Shown in pieces: positions 41,688-50,199 of a stretch of DNA of 64,000 bases; within the stretch, counting starts at the first letter, position 1, and each line of letters begins with the position of its first letter. Under the pieces are notes generated by a model. The model did no database searches and was not told the DNA's origin. It saw only the letters and a list, made by a program, of their open reading frames with translations. The DNA lies in contig JADCLI010000025.1 of assembly GCA_016803235.1 (NCBI GenBank), forward strand, positions 1 through 64,000. Direction: 5' to 3'. The DNA is from Pimelobacter simplex (GTDB taxonomy: Bacteria; Actinomycetota; Actinomycetes; Propionibacteriales; Nocardioidaceae). The position numbers were made by a program, and so were the translations under genes.

Positions 41688-42077
41688 ATGGAGATCGCAG
41701 GACTCGGTTTCGCCGGTATCGCGGCGCTCGTGCACGTGTACATCTTCTACCTGGAGTCGATCGCGTGGACCAGCGAGCGCGCACGCAAGATCTTCGGAAC
41801 CGGCACAGTCAACGAAGCGGCCGCACAGCGCGAGCTGGCGTTCAACCAGGGCTTCTACAACCTGTTCCTCGCCATCGTGGTCTTCACGGGGCTCGTCGTG
41901 TACTTGCTCGGCCATGCGGAGGTCGGCGCGACGCTCGTGTTCGCGGGCGCCGGTTCCATGGTCGCGGCCGCGACTGTGCTGATCCTCTCCAGCCCCGACA
42001 AGGCCGCAGCCGCGCTGAAGCAGGGCGTCATCCCGCTCGTCGGCTTGGTCCTGCTCGCGACTTCGCTTGCGCGCTGA
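41688..42077 (+). CDS. DUF1304 family small membrane protein
   Basis: A 129-aa protein with four predicted membrane helices (AGIAALVHVYIFYLESIAW, then LFLAIVVFTGLVVYLLG and two more). The DUF1304 signature FNQGFYNLFLA is clear. Function is unknown. AAGGAGG precedes ATG 41688. It is the last gene of island 1, and a GCTTGCG/CGCAAGC hairpin (42065-42084) overlaps its stop codon. The 174 bp from there to the attachment site hold no gene. Confidence 0.88.
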   Translation: MEIAGLGFAGIAALVHVYIFYLESIAWTSERARKIFGTGTVNEAAAQRELAFNQGFYNLFLAIVVFTGLVVYLLGHAEVGATLVFAGAGSMVAAATVLILSSPDKAAAALKQGVIPLVGLVLLATSLAR

Positions 42078-42251
42078 CGCAAGCGGGCTGGGATTCGCTA
42101 ACCCTCCACGAACCCTCCGGATTCATTCGGCGCCAGCAGGAATCGATCGGCTACAGTCGCACGTGTTCGAGACAGCGAACCCCGCACTGTTGAGCGTGAT
42201 TCGGCTGTTTCCCGCAACGTTCGGTAGCAACGGGCAAGCCCCCGAGTTTGT

Positions 42252-42286
42252 CCAGAGGTCGCAGGTTCAAATCCTGCCCCCGCTAC
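42252..42286 (+). repeat. Attachment site copy 2 (junction of islands 1 and 2)
   Basis: The same 35-bp tRNA 3'-end sequence. It is preceded by CCCGAGTTTGT rather than the tRNA 5' part, so it is not a tRNA gene. It continues as AAAG instead of CA after CTAC. It forms the right end of island 1 and the left end of island 2. Confidence 0.95.
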
Positions 42287-42290
42287 AAAG

Positions 42291-42324
42291 TTCAGGCTCG
42301 GTTCCTTCGGGAACCGAGCCTGAA
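42291..42324 (+). terminator. Terminator hairpin at attachment copy 2
   Basis: TTCAGGCTCGGTTC pairs perfectly with GAACCGAGCCTGAA around a CTTCGG loop. It lies 4 bp after the 35-bp repeat, exactly parallel to the hairpins at the other two copies. Confidence 0.85.
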
Positions 42325-42448
42325 AGCATTTGAAGACTTGAACCGGTCATCAGAAAGTCAGGCTTATGTGACCTCGCCCCTGGGCGGCCAGGCCGTGACG
42401 CACAGGCCCTGGCGGTGGCACCGTCGCGCAGGCCGCTACAACGCGGCC

Positions 42449-43441
42449 ATGACAACACTCATGAACGATGCGCCGGTTCCCGCCGACACCCTCGAACTGC
42501 CCGCTGGGCTCACCGAGATCGACGCGGTCCGGATCGCCGATGCGCTCGCCGCTGCCCGCGCCGACTCCACTCGCCACGTCTACGCCCTCGTCTGGGATCA
42601 GTGGGCACGCTGGTGCGCCGCTCGAGACATCCCGGCGCTCCCCGGTGACCCGCTCGCCCTGTGCGCCTACCTGACCGAACGCGCCGAAGCAGGAAAGGCA
42701 ACAGGGACTCTCGACATGGCCTGCACTGCTATCCGGCACGTCCACCGCATGACGGGTGCCGAGGACCCCGTCGCCTCCGAGACCGTCCGCCAAGTACGCC
42801 GCGGACTGATGCGCACCTACGGCGCTGCACCCCGCCGCCTCGCACGACCGCTCACCGTCGCCGAGATCCGCCAGATCCTCAACTCCATCGACCGCACCAC
42901 GCCCATCGGGATCCGTGACGCCGCAATGATCCTGCTCGGCTACGCATCCGCCATGCGCCGCGCCGAGATCGTCGCCCTCGCCCTGGCCGACATCGAGCAC
43001 AAACCCGCCGGACTCCTCCTCCACATCCGCCAGTCGAAGATGGACCAGGAAGGCCACGGCCAAGTCGTCGCCGTCGCCCACGGACAACACGCGACGACCG
43101 ACCCAGTCGCAGCCCTCGCGGCCTGGCGCGCCCTGCGAGGGGAGACACCCGGCGCCCTCTTCACTCGGATCTGGGCGACAACGGTCAGCGCCGAACCGCT
43201 GTCGGGTCACGTCGTCGCCCGCATGCTCCGCGCCCGCGCCGTCGCGGCCGGACTCGACGGCACCCGAATCACCGCCCACTCGCTGCGCGCCGGCCACGCC
43301 ACCGCTGCAGCCCTGGCCGGTGTCCCGCTCGACCGGATCGCCGCCCAGACCCGGCACAAGGACCTCACCGTGCTCGTCAATCGCTACATCCGCCCGATGG
43401 AAGCCCTCACCGCCACCTCCAGCAAAGACCTCGGACTCTAA
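42449..43441 (+). CDS. Tyrosine recombinase/integrase of island 2
   Basis: A 330-aa homologue of the island 1 recombinase, clearly diverged from it but sharing the frame and ends (HSLRAGHATAAAL, RIAAQTRHKDL, YIRPMEAL, DLGL). Catalytic residues are the Arg in ASAMRRAEI, Lys in RQSKMDQEG, HSLR, RHKD and the Tyr of NRYIRP. ATG 42449 follows a weak site; upstream in-frame sequence overlaps the attachment site and is not protein-like. It is convergent with merR. Confidence 0.93.
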   Translation: MTTLMNDAPVPADTLELPAGLTEIDAVRIADALAAARADSTRHVYALVWDQWARWCAARDIPALPGDPLALCAYLTERAEAGKATGTLDMACTAIRHVHRMTGAEDPVASETVRQVRRGLMRTYGAAPRRLARPLTVAEIRQILNSIDRTTPIGIRDAAMILLGYASAMRRAEIVALALADIEHKPAGLLLHIRQSKMDQEGHGQVVAVAHGQHATTDPVAALAAWRALRGETPGALFTRIWATTVSAEPLSGHVVARMLRARAVAAGLDGTRITAHSLRAGHATAAALAGVPLDRIAAQTRHKDLTVLVNRYIRPMEALTATSSKDLGL

Positions 43442-43453
43442 GGAGGGCGGAGG

Positions 43454-43876
43454 TCAGCGCAGTTCGCGGCTCAGCTCGCTGATGAACTCATCGGCCATCG
43501 ACAACTGGGTGGCGAGCTTAGCCCGGCGCTCTGCCGCGTCGGTCAGGATCGCGGCCAGCCGTTCGCGTGCCCCCGCGTGGTGGCGCTCGCCGGCATCGGG
43601 GTCGCGCAGCGCCTCGATGTCGCGCATGGCCTCACTCATCTGCTCGAGGGTGAAGCCGAGGGGCTTCATCCGTCGGATGACCAGGATCTTCTCGACGTCC
43701 GCGTCGGTGTACAGGCGAAACCCGCCTTCTGTACGCCCCGACGGTTGCAGTAGCCCGACCTCTTCCCAGTGCCGCAGGCTGCGCAGCGACAGTTCGGTGC
43801 GGGCGGCGACCTCGCCGATCTGCATGACATCCGGCACCGCGACCACGGACGGCGGGGGAGTGGGCTCGCTGGTCAC
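43454..43876 (-). CDS. MerR family transcriptional regulator
   Basis: A 140-aa regulator with the MerR winged helix (MQIGEVAARTELSLRSLRHW, then GLLQPSGRTEGGFRLY) and a dimerising coiled coil. The C-terminus has no cysteine pair, so a metal sensor of the MerR/ZntR type is unlikely. It is divergent from the SulP gene, and a 15-bp palindrome lies between the two. GTG 43876 is the start. Confidence 0.9.
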   Translation of the reverse strand: MTSEPTPPPSVVAVPDVMQIGEVAARTELSLRSLRHWEEVGLLQPSGRTEGGFRLYTDADVEKILVIRRMKPLGFTLEQMSEAMRDIEALRDPDAGERHHAGARERLAAILTDAAERRAKLATQLSMADEFISELSRELR

Positions 43877-43910
43877 TGGTGGGCTCTCTCAGGTCGATCG
43901 GATTTCAACT

Positions 43911-43925
43911 CTCACGTTACGTGAG
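43911..43925. promoter_or_regulatory. Candidate MerR operator
   Basis: CTCACGTTACGTGAG is a perfect 7+1+7 palindrome in the divergent merR-sulP region. MerR proteins usually bind a dyad lying in the spacer of the target promoter. TTCAAC and TTAGGG flank it with 17 bp between on the plus strand. Confidence 0.65.
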
Positions 43926-44053
43926 GTTAGGGTGGTGGCAGACTTCCGCCGGCGAGGACGCCGGCACGCGCCCCACATGGTGCGCACCATCTCCACCCAG
44001 ATCCAAGTCGATCGCGCCCTTCCGTGCTGTGTCGGGCGCTGCCGCCTGCTTCC

Positions 44054-45568
44054 ATGAACGGAGCCCTCTTGAGTACCACTGTGACTCACGCGCCCGAACC
44101 CACCGTGCGTGCCGCCCTGCGATCGCCGAAACTGCTGCGCACTGAGGTCCTCGCCGGCCTCGTCGTTGCGCTCGCGCTGATCCCGGAAGCGATCTCGTTC
44201 TCGATCATCGCCGGGGTCGACCCACGCGTCGGGCTCTTCGCCTCCTTCACTATGGCTGTCGCCATCTCCTTCCTCGGCGGCCGCCCGGCGATGATCTCCG
44301 CGGCGACCGGAGCCATAGCCCTGGTCATTGCACCCGTGATGCGCGACTACGGCTACGACTTCCTTATCGCCACCGTGCTGCTGGGCGGCCTGATCCAGGT
44401 CGGGCTCGCAGCGGCCGGAGTGGCGAAGCTGATGCGGTTCATCCCGCGCTCGGTGATGGTCGGCTTCGTCAACGCGCTGGCGATCCTTATCTTCGAGGCC
44501 CAGATCGACCACATGCTCGACGTGCCCTGGGCCGTCTACCCGATGATCGCGATCGCCATCGCTGTCATCGTCGGTTTCCCCCGCGTCAACAAGGTCATCC
44601 CCGCTCCGCTGGTGGCCATCGTCGCGCTCACCGCGTTCACGATCATCGGCGCGATCAACGTCCCGAACGTCGGCGACGAGGGCGAACTGCCCGACAGCCT
44701 CCCGGCCTGGTTCTTTCCTGATGTCCCCTTCAACCTCGACACTCTGGAAGTCATCGCGCCGTACGCACTAGCGATGGCTCTGGTCGGGATTCTCGAGTCG
44801 CTGCTGACGGCCAAGCTGGTCGACGACATCACCGACACCCACTCCGACAAGACTCGCGAGGCCCTCGGTCAGGGCGCCGCGAACGTGATCACCGGCTTCT
44901 TCGGCGGCATGGGCGGCTGCGCCATGATCGGCCAGACCATGATCAATGTGAAGGTCTCCGGTGCGCGGACCCGCATCTCCACGTTCCTCGCCGGAGTCTT
45001 CCTGCTGATCCTGGTCGTCGGCTTCGGCGACGTCGTCGCCGTGATCCCGATGGCCGCGCTGGTCGCGGTGATGATCATGGTCTCGGTCGGCACCTTCGAC
45101 TGGCACAGCATCCAGCCCAAGACTCTGCGCCGGATGCCCAAGTCCGAGACAACGGTGATGGTCTCCACCGTGCTGGTCACCGTCCTCACCCACAACCTCG
45201 CGATCGGCGTCGGCGTCGGCGTCCTGGTCGCAATGACCCTGTTCGCCCGCCGGGTCGCGCACCTGACCGAGACCCACCGCGAGCTCGTCGAGGACGAGCA
45301 CGGCGCGAAGGCGGTCTATCGGGTCACCGGCGAGCTGTTCTTCGCCTCCAGCAACGATCTCTACACCCAGTTCGAGTACGCCGATGACCCAGACCGCGTC
45401 GTCATCGACCTGTCTGACTCACACGTCTGGGACGCCTCCACCGTCGCGGCGCTCGACGCCATCACCACGAAGTACGAGCGCAAGGGCAAGACCGTCGAGA
45501 TCACCGGCCTCAACGAAGCCAGCGCCGAGAGACACGGCCGGCTCACCGGCGAGTTGCCGTCGCACTAG
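44054..45568 (+). CDS. SulP-family anion transporter with STAS domain
   Basis: A 504-aa SLC26/SulP transporter. About 12-14 helices start at [20 protein letters not shown], including SulP motifs [17 protein letters not shown] and [22 protein letters not shown]-terminal STAS domain ([19 protein letters not shown] to GELPSH) follows. Members carry sulfate, bicarbonate or other anions; sulfate fits the sulfur genes nearby. ATG 44054 lacks a ribosome site. TTG 44069, five bases after GGAG, is a credible alternative start. Confidence 0.9.
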   Translation: MNGALLSTTVTHAPEPTVRAALRSPKLLRTEVLAGLVVALALIPEAISFSIIAGVDPRVGLFASFTMAVAISFLGGRPAMISAATGAIALVIAPVMRDYGYDFLIATVLLGGLIQVGLAAAGVAKLMRFIPRSVMVGFVNALAILIFEAQIDHMLDVPWAVYPMIAIAIAVIVGFPRVNKVIPAPLVAIVALTAFTIIGAINVPNVGDEGELPDSLPAWFFPDVPFNLDTLEVIAPYALAMALVGILESLLTAKLVDDITDTHSDKTREALGQGAANVITGFFGGMGGCAMIGQTMINVKVSGARTRISTFLAGVFLLILVVGFGDVVAVIPMAALVAVMIMVSVGTFDWHSIQPKTLRRMPKSETTVMVSTVLVTVLTHNLAIGVGVGVLVAMTLFARRVAHLTETHRELVEDEHGAKAVYRVTGELFFASSNDLYTQFEYADDPDRVVIDLSDSHVWDASTVAALDAITTKYERKGKTVEITGLNEASAERHGRLTGELPSH

Positions 45569-45622
45569 TAGGTGGATGTCGAGTCGGTCGAGTTGGGGAC
45601 TGGTCGGTGCGAGACTGTCGTC

Positions 45623-45949
45623 ATGACGGACGGTGACGTGGATCCGCGCTACTCGCTGGCCAACGAGCGGACGTTCCTCGCTTGGATCCGCACGTCGCTC
45701 GGCTTGCTGGCGGTGTCCGCAGGGCTGGTCGCTATCGACCTGCCCTGGCCCGCTTTCGCCGAACGTGGACTTGCGGTGCTCGTTGCTGCCGCAGCAGCGG
45801 CGTCAGCGTGGATCGCCTGGGATCGCTGGCAGAAGGTGGAAGCAGCGATCCTGGATGGGCGGCCCGCACCACCGCCGCGCGCCCACGTGATCCTTGCCGT
45901 CGTTATCGGCGTCGTGTCGATGGCGGTTATCGTCCTAATCCTCGTCTGA
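45623..45949 (+). CDS. DUF202 family membrane protein
   Basis: A 108-aa protein with three membrane helices and the DUF202 signature LANERTFLAWIRTSLGLLA. Function is unknown. ATG 45623 lies 54 bp after the SulP stop. It stands between the intact SulP gene and a duplicated SulP end fragment. Confidence 0.87.
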   Translation: MTDGDVDPRYSLANERTFLAWIRTSLGLLAVSAGLVAIDLPWPAFAERGLAVLVAAAAAASAWIAWDRWQKVEAAILDGRPAPPPRAHVILAVVIGVVSMAVIVLILV

Positions 45950-46047
45950 GTCGGAGCGGGTCATGAACATCCACATCAACCGCTCGATGTAACCGCATGT
46001 ACGGGCCAGAGTGGGTCTCGGATTCAACACGTCATCAGAAGATCTCA

Positions 46048-46185
46048 GACGCCTCCACTGTCGCCGCGCTCGACGCCATAACCACCAAGTACGAACGCAA
46101 AGGCAAAACCGTCGAGATCACCGGCCTCAACGAAGCCAGCGCCGAGCGCCACGGCCGACTCAGCGGCGAACTGCCGTCGCACTAG
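46048..46185 (+). pseudogene. Remnant of a second SulP gene (STAS C-terminus)
   Basis: These 138 bp correspond end to end with 45431-45568, the last 45 codons and stop of the SulP gene. The protein is almost identical (one Thr-to-Ser change in RLSGELPSH) while the DNA differs mostly at silent positions. It is therefore a fragment of a homologous SulP gene from a related element, not a fresh tandem copy. Nothing of the transporter's membrane part remains. A 62-codon open frame through it starting at 45997 is not a real gene. Confidence 0.8.
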
Positions 46186-46239
46186 TTCGACCGCGGAAGG
46201 CCAGGAGGACCCGGCCGCCGGGTAGGAGTACGCGCGTGG

Positions 46240-47493
46240 CTATCGAGTGGAGCGCCGCTCTGGTCCGTGGGTCTCGTACATCCGCAGCGCGACGACCAGG
46301 CCCGAGGCTGCGGTGATGGCCGCGACGATCCAGATGGCCGGACGGATCCCCCAGGCATCCGCCAGTACTCCGGTCAGCAGTGCGCCAACGGCGAAGCCGA
46401 GGTCGCGCCAGAAGCGGTAGACGCCGACAGCCCGGGCGCGCCAGGCGGGGTGGGCAACATCGCCAATCACGGCAAGCAGGGTCGGGTAGACCAGCGCCGT
46501 GCCCATGCCCAAGGCGGTAGCCGCGGCGGCCCAGGCGCCGAACGTGTCGACCGCTGCGATCGCGCCAAGCGCAGCCGCCTGGATGAGCATTCCGGCGGCG
46601 ATCAGGTTCTTGCGTCCCCAGCGATCCGACAGACCACCGGTGACCAGTTGGCCGAGTCCCCAGACCGCGGGGTAGATCGCGACGAGCACGCCGGTCTGGG
46701 TCAGGCTCAGGCCCGCTGTGGTGAAGAGAACGGGGAACAGACCCCAGGCCAGGCCGTCGTTGAGGTTGTTGACCAGCCCGGCCTGGGTCGCGGATGAGAG
46801 GGCGGGCTCACGGATGCTGGTCTGCACGAAGACCTCGCGCGGCGTCAGTTCTCGTTCGACTGGCAGGAGGCTTGCCTCGTGCACCGCATGGTCACGGGTC
46901 TCCCGCACGGCCAGGGTGGAGAGCCCCAGTCCGAGAGCGGCGTAGGCGAGTCCGATCAGGAACGGCTCGGGCCGAAGGCCGCTGTTGGCCGCGATGTACC
47001 CGGTCAGCAGCGCGGTGCCCGCGACCGCGAGGTAGCCAGAGGACTCGTTGAAGCCGAGCGCCAGCCCACGCCGTTCGGGGCCGACGAGGTCGATCTTCAT
47101 GATCACAGTCGTTGACCAGGTGAGGCCCTGACTGATCCCCAGCAGCACGTTGGCCGCGACGATGAGCCACCACTGTTGGGCCCAGATCAGCAGCAACGGA
47201 ACGGGGATCGCGATCAGCCATCCGGCCACCAGCACCGGCTTGCGACCGTAGCGCTCCGACCATGCCCCGGCGACGTAGTTCGTGGCCGCCTTGGCCAGCC
47301 CGAACGCGAGGATGTACGTCAGAGCAGCGGCGTAGGAGGCCAACCCGAAGACATCGGTGGCCAGCAGCGGGAGCACGGTGCGTTCCTGGCCGAGCATGCC
47401 GCCGACGAGTCCGTTGACGGCGACGAGCAGGCTGAACTGGGCGAGGTTGGGCCGGAGCCCGAGTACAGGCTGGGAGGTCGACTGGCCGGTCAT
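46240..47493 (-). CDS. Major facilitator superfamily transporter
   Basis: A 417-aa MFS protein with about 12 helices. The loop 2-3 motif is GAWSERYGRKPVL, repeated as GGLSDRWGRKNLI in the second half. It resembles drug or metabolite exporters; the substrate is unknown. Its ATG overlaps the stop of the MBL-rhodanese gene by 4 bp, so it is co-translated with the sulfur operon 50098-46240. Confidence 0.9.
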   Translation of the reverse strand: MTGQSTSQPVLGLRPNLAQFSLLVAVNGLVGGMLGQERTVLPLLATDVFGLASYAAALTYILAFGLAKAATNYVAGAWSERYGRKPVLVAGWLIAIPVPLLLIWAQQWWLIVAANVLLGISQGLTWSTTVIMKIDLVGPERRGLALGFNESSGYLAVAGTALLTGYIAANSGLRPEPFLIGLAYAALGLGLSTLAVRETRDHAVHEASLLPVERELTPREVFVQTSIREPALSSATQAGLVNNLNDGLAWGLFPVLFTTAGLSLTQTGVLVAIYPAVWGLGQLVTGGLSDRWGRKNLIAAGMLIQAAALGAIAAVDTFGAWAAAATALGMGTALVYPTLLAVIGDVAHPAWRARAVGVYRFWRDLGFAVGALLTGVLADAWGIRPAIWIVAAITAASGLVVALRMYETHGPERRSTR

Positions 47494-48854
47494 GGACCCT
47501 GATCGAGCTCGAGGTCCAGTGCGCCTGCGACGTCGTCTGGTCCGCCATCGAGGACCCTGACGTCCGCTGCTCCGGCGCGGGCCAGCAGGCTGGCCGCGCT
47601 CATCGCTCGTTCGCCGTGCCCGCACATGACGACGACCGGGCCATCGGCGTACGCCGTCGCGTGCTCGGCGACGTCGCCGAGCTCCAGGTGGGCGGCCCCC
47701 GGCAGGTGTCCCGAGGCGTACTCACCCTCCTGCCGGATGTCGAGAACCCGCACGCCGGACACATCGGCGGGGGAGACGAGGTCGATCGCCGCGGTCGGCA
47801 GACCGGCGGCGGCCCACGCATCAATGCCACCCGCGATCTCGCCCACGATGTTGTCGTAGCCGATCTTGAGGGCCTGCCACAGGACCTCCCCGGCGTCCTG
47901 TCCCTGCTCGCGGAGTACAACGAGTGGCCGGTCGTGGGGCGCGAGCCAGCCGAGCCAGGACGCGAAGGCAGTCCGAAGGGGGATCGACAATGCGCGGGCC
48001 GGATGCGCGCGGGCGAACGCCGCCAACGGCCGTACATCGACGACCTCAGCGCCTGCTGTGACGAGGTCTCGGACGGCTTCGGGTAGCAGCGGCTCGAGCA
48101 CCGGGTCGTTGGTAAGCACGTCCGGTCCGCGTCGGTTGGCCTCACCCAGGCGATGGAAGTAGGGCGGGTGGCTGCCGAGCGACCCGAGGAGCAGCCTCGC
48201 AAAGGTGTCCTCGTCGGGTGCGCGCAGGAGTTCGTTTGCGGCGAGCTCGTCGCCGATCGTGGTAACCGTGCCCACCGGTGCCGCCGCGGTGGAGCAGAAC
48301 GAGCCGCCACCGTGGGTGGGCCAGAGGGCGGTGGCCGGATCGAGCACGGCAAGCCGGTGCAGGGAGCGGTACTGCGCTCGGGCGAGCTCCTCGGTCCGTT
48401 CGGGGGCCACGAGGTCGACGCGGGCCGCCGAGCCCGCGATCAGGGAGCCGCCGCTGAAGACGCCGATCTCGCGAGACCCGTCGAGCAACAGGAAGGCCAG
48501 GTGCTCGTCGGTGTGACCCGGGGTGCAGATCGCGCGCAGGGTGAGTCCGCCGAGGTCGACCTCCTCGCCGTCCTCAAGGCCGCGGTGCGAGAACTCCCGG
48601 CCACCGGCTCGCGATGCGAGCACCTGGGCGCCGTCGGAGGCGGCGAGCTGGACCGCGCCCGAGAGGAAGTCGGCGTGGAGATGGGTGTCGGCGGCGTACG
48701 CGACCTGCAGGCCCCTGGCCCGGGCGGCGATGCGAAGCGAGCGGAGGTCGCGGCTCGCGTCGACGGCCAAGGCGCGGCCGTCGCCGAGGTCGAGGAGGTA
48801 CGCCGAGTTGCCGAGTCCGGCGTCCGCGATGACGGAGACGAGCGGGTCACCCAC
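47490..48854 (-). CDS. MBL-fold persulfide-dioxygenase-like protein with two rhodanese domains
   Basis: A 454-aa CstB-like protein. The N-terminal beta-lactamase fold has THLHADFLSG and TPGHTDEHLAF (metal ligands as in persulfide dioxygenases; the usual final His is Phe). Rhodanese domain 1 (VVDVRPLAAFARAHP) has no active cysteine: its loop reads LREQGQDAG. Rhodanese domain 2 keeps VVVMCGHGERAMS. It probably oxidises or transfers persulfide sulfur. GTG 48854 overlaps the SRPBCC gene by 8 bp. Confidence 0.85.
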   Translation of the reverse strand: MGDPLVSVIADAGLGNSAYLLDLGDGRALAVDASRDLRSLRIAARARGLQVAYAADTHLHADFLSGAVQLAASDGAQVLASRAGGREFSHRGLEDGEEVDLGGLTLRAICTPGHTDEHLAFLLLDGSREIGVFSGGSLIAGSAARVDLVAPERTEELARAQYRSLHRLAVLDPATALWPTHGGGSFCSTAAAPVGTVTTIGDELAANELLRAPDEDTFARLLLGSLGSHPPYFHRLGEANRRGPDVLTNDPVLEPLLPEAVRDLVTAGAEVVDVRPLAAFARAHPARALSIPLRTAFASWLGWLAPHDRPLVVLREQGQDAGEVLWQALKIGYDNIVGEIAGGIDAWAAAGLPTAAIDLVSPADVSGVRVLDIRQEGEYASGHLPGAAHLELGDVAEHATAYADGPVVVMCGHGERAMSAASLLARAGAADVRVLDGGPDDVAGALDLELDQGP

Positions 48855-49311
48855 GGGAGCCCGCGGCTTCGACGGCAGCCTTCAGTGCCGCGAGGGATGT
48901 CGGCACCTCGATCTGGGCGAGCTGGCGCTGCCGAATCCGGCCCAGCAGCACCTGCCGCCAGAAGGTCTGCGGGTTGAGGGTCCACGTCACGGTGACCTCG
49001 CATCCTCCTGGTGCCTCGGTGACGGTCCAGGTCCACTCAGCGTAGGACGGGTTCCCGTCGTCGGTGGCGGAGCGGTAGCTGAAGCGCCGGGCGTCGCGGT
49101 CGAGTGCGATCAGGCGCGAGCGGCTCGACCAGGTCTGCCCCAGGGCGGACATCTCCACGACCCACTCGTCACCGACCATCAGCGTGGCGGGCGCGTCAAG
49201 GATGCGGGTGATCGCCGCATTCCAGCTGGGCAGTGCGTGCACGTCGATGATCATGCGCAGGGCCGCATCAGGTTCGACGTCGAGGTGCCGGGTCAGGCTG
49301 GTGGTCTTCAA
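48847..49311 (-). CDS. SRPBCC (START-like) family protein
   Basis: A 154-aa lipid-binding-fold protein (polyketide cyclase/dehydrase type). IDVHALPSWNAAITRIL and the central beta strands with WTWTVTEAPGGCEVTVTW support this. The ligand is unknown. I chose a TTG start at 49311 because GGAG stands 6 bases before it and the upstream methyltransferase gene ends at 49331. Longer forms would overlap that gene. It is the second gene of the minus-strand operon. Confidence 0.8.
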   Translation of the reverse strand: MKTTSLTRHLDVEPDAALRMIIDVHALPSWNAAITRILDAPATLMVGDEWVVEMSALGQTWSSRSRLIALDRDARRFSYRSATDDGNPSYAEWTWTVTEAPGGCEVTVTWTLNPQTFWRQVLLGRIRQRQLAQIEVPTSLAALKAAVEAAGSRG

Positions 49312-49330
49312 CTCAGTCTCCGTCCACTCG

Positions 49331-50098
49331 TCAGGGCTTGGTTGCCAGGAGCGAGATGCTCTTGACGCCATAGGTTCGGCTTGCACCGCGGGCCTGGTCG
49401 GACAGGAACTCGTACGGGTTGGTCCGGACCTCGCGGATGACGAGCCCGGCGCCTTCGATCGCTGCCAGGTATCTCTCCTCCTGGGGAGCGCCGCCGATGC
49501 AGGAGGCCCACAGGTCGACGTTGCAGACGATCGCCTCGGTGAGCGGCTCCTCGGTGACGATGTCGGCGATCGCCAGACGTCCACCCGGCTTGAGAACGCG
49601 GGCCGCTTCGACGAACACTGCCTGCTTGTCCGGCACCAGGTTGATCACGCCGTTGGAGATCACACAGTCCATGGCGGCATCGGGGAGTGGCAGTTGCTCG
49701 ATCCGTCCCTCGCGGAACTCGACGTGCGTGGTGCCGGAGTCATTCGCGAGGCCGCGCGCTTTGGCCAACTGCTCGATGGTGAAGTCGATGCCGGTGACCC
49801 GACCGGTGGCCCCGACGAGGCCAGCGGCGTAGAGGGCGTCCATGCCCGAGCCGCTCCCGAGGTCCACCACCCTTTCTCCGGGCTGCAGGTCGGCCAGGTC
49901 GAAGAAGTGTCCGACGCCTGCGAAGGAGTCCACGGCTTGCGAGGGGACCGCGGCGAGCCGGGTGGCGTCGTACCCGAGGCGAAGCGCGAGTTCGCGCCCC
50001 AGCTCGAAGTGGAAGTCCCCGGTCGGCTCCTGAGCCACCAATCGGTACATGTCCTTGACTTTGGTTTCGAGCGCCTGGACGTCCAGCGTGCTGGGCAT
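49331..50098 (-). CDS. ArsM-like SAM-dependent methyltransferase
   Basis: A 255-aa class I methyltransferase. The SAM motif is VVDLGSGSGMDALYAAG. DCVISNGVINLVPDK, VLKPGGRLAIADIV and CIGGAPQEERY resemble arsenite methyltransferases, which use cysteines in those positions. Arsenic, selenium or sulfur compounds are possible substrates. ATG 50098 has GAGGTGG upstream. It heads the operon with SRPBCC, MBL-rhodanese and MFS, behind inverted repeats shared with the divergent ArsR gene. Confidence 0.82.
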   Translation of the reverse strand: MPSTLDVQALETKVKDMYRLVAQEPTGDFHFELGRELALRLGYDATRLAAVPSQAVDSFAGVGHFFDLADLQPGERVVDLGSGSGMDALYAAGLVGATGRVTGIDFTIEQLAKARGLANDSGTTHVEFREGRIEQLPLPDAAMDCVISNGVINLVPDKQAVFVEAARVLKPGGRLAIADIVTEEPLTEAIVCNVDLWASCIGGAPQEERYLAAIEGAGLVIREVRTNPYEFLSDQARGASRTYGVKSISLLATKP

Positions 50099-50112
50099 GG
50101 CCACCACCTCAG

Positions 50113-50140
50113 TTCTATTCAATGGAATGCTTGAATAGAA
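50113..50140. promoter_or_regulatory. Operator-like inverted repeat 1 in the methyltransferase/ArsR divergent region
   Basis: TTCTATTCAA and TTGAATAGAA are perfect 10-bp arms around an 8-bp spacer. On the minus strand it covers the -10 of a promoter whose -35 is TTGACA (18-bp spacing). Confidence 0.75.
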
Positions 50141-50160
50141 CACCTGCTGCTAGGCTCTTG

Positions 50161-50176
50161 TCAAGAAAGTTCTTGA
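50161..50176. promoter_or_regulatory. Operator-like inverted repeat 2 upstream of the ArsR-rhodanese gene
   Basis: TCAAGAAAGTTCTTGA is a 7+2+7 perfect palindrome, 24 bp before the arsR-type start. It shares the TCAAGA/TCTTGA half-sites with the repeats at 50891 and 50936. Confidence 0.78.
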
Positions 50177-50199
50177 ATATGTGAACGGAGGTCCCGTCC

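Larger units (their letters stand above)
36281..42251 (+). mobile_element. Integrated island 1 at tRNA-fMet (about 6 kb)
   Basis: Bounded by 35-bp direct repeats of the tRNA 3' end (36281 and 42252). Its recombinase lies 147 bp inside the left end, reading inward. Cargo is a PucR-type regulator, a desaturase-reductase-ferredoxin fusion, an SDR and a DUF1304 protein. No replication, conjugation or phage genes are present, so it is either a mobilisable island depending on outside functions or a residue of a larger element. Confidence 0.85.
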
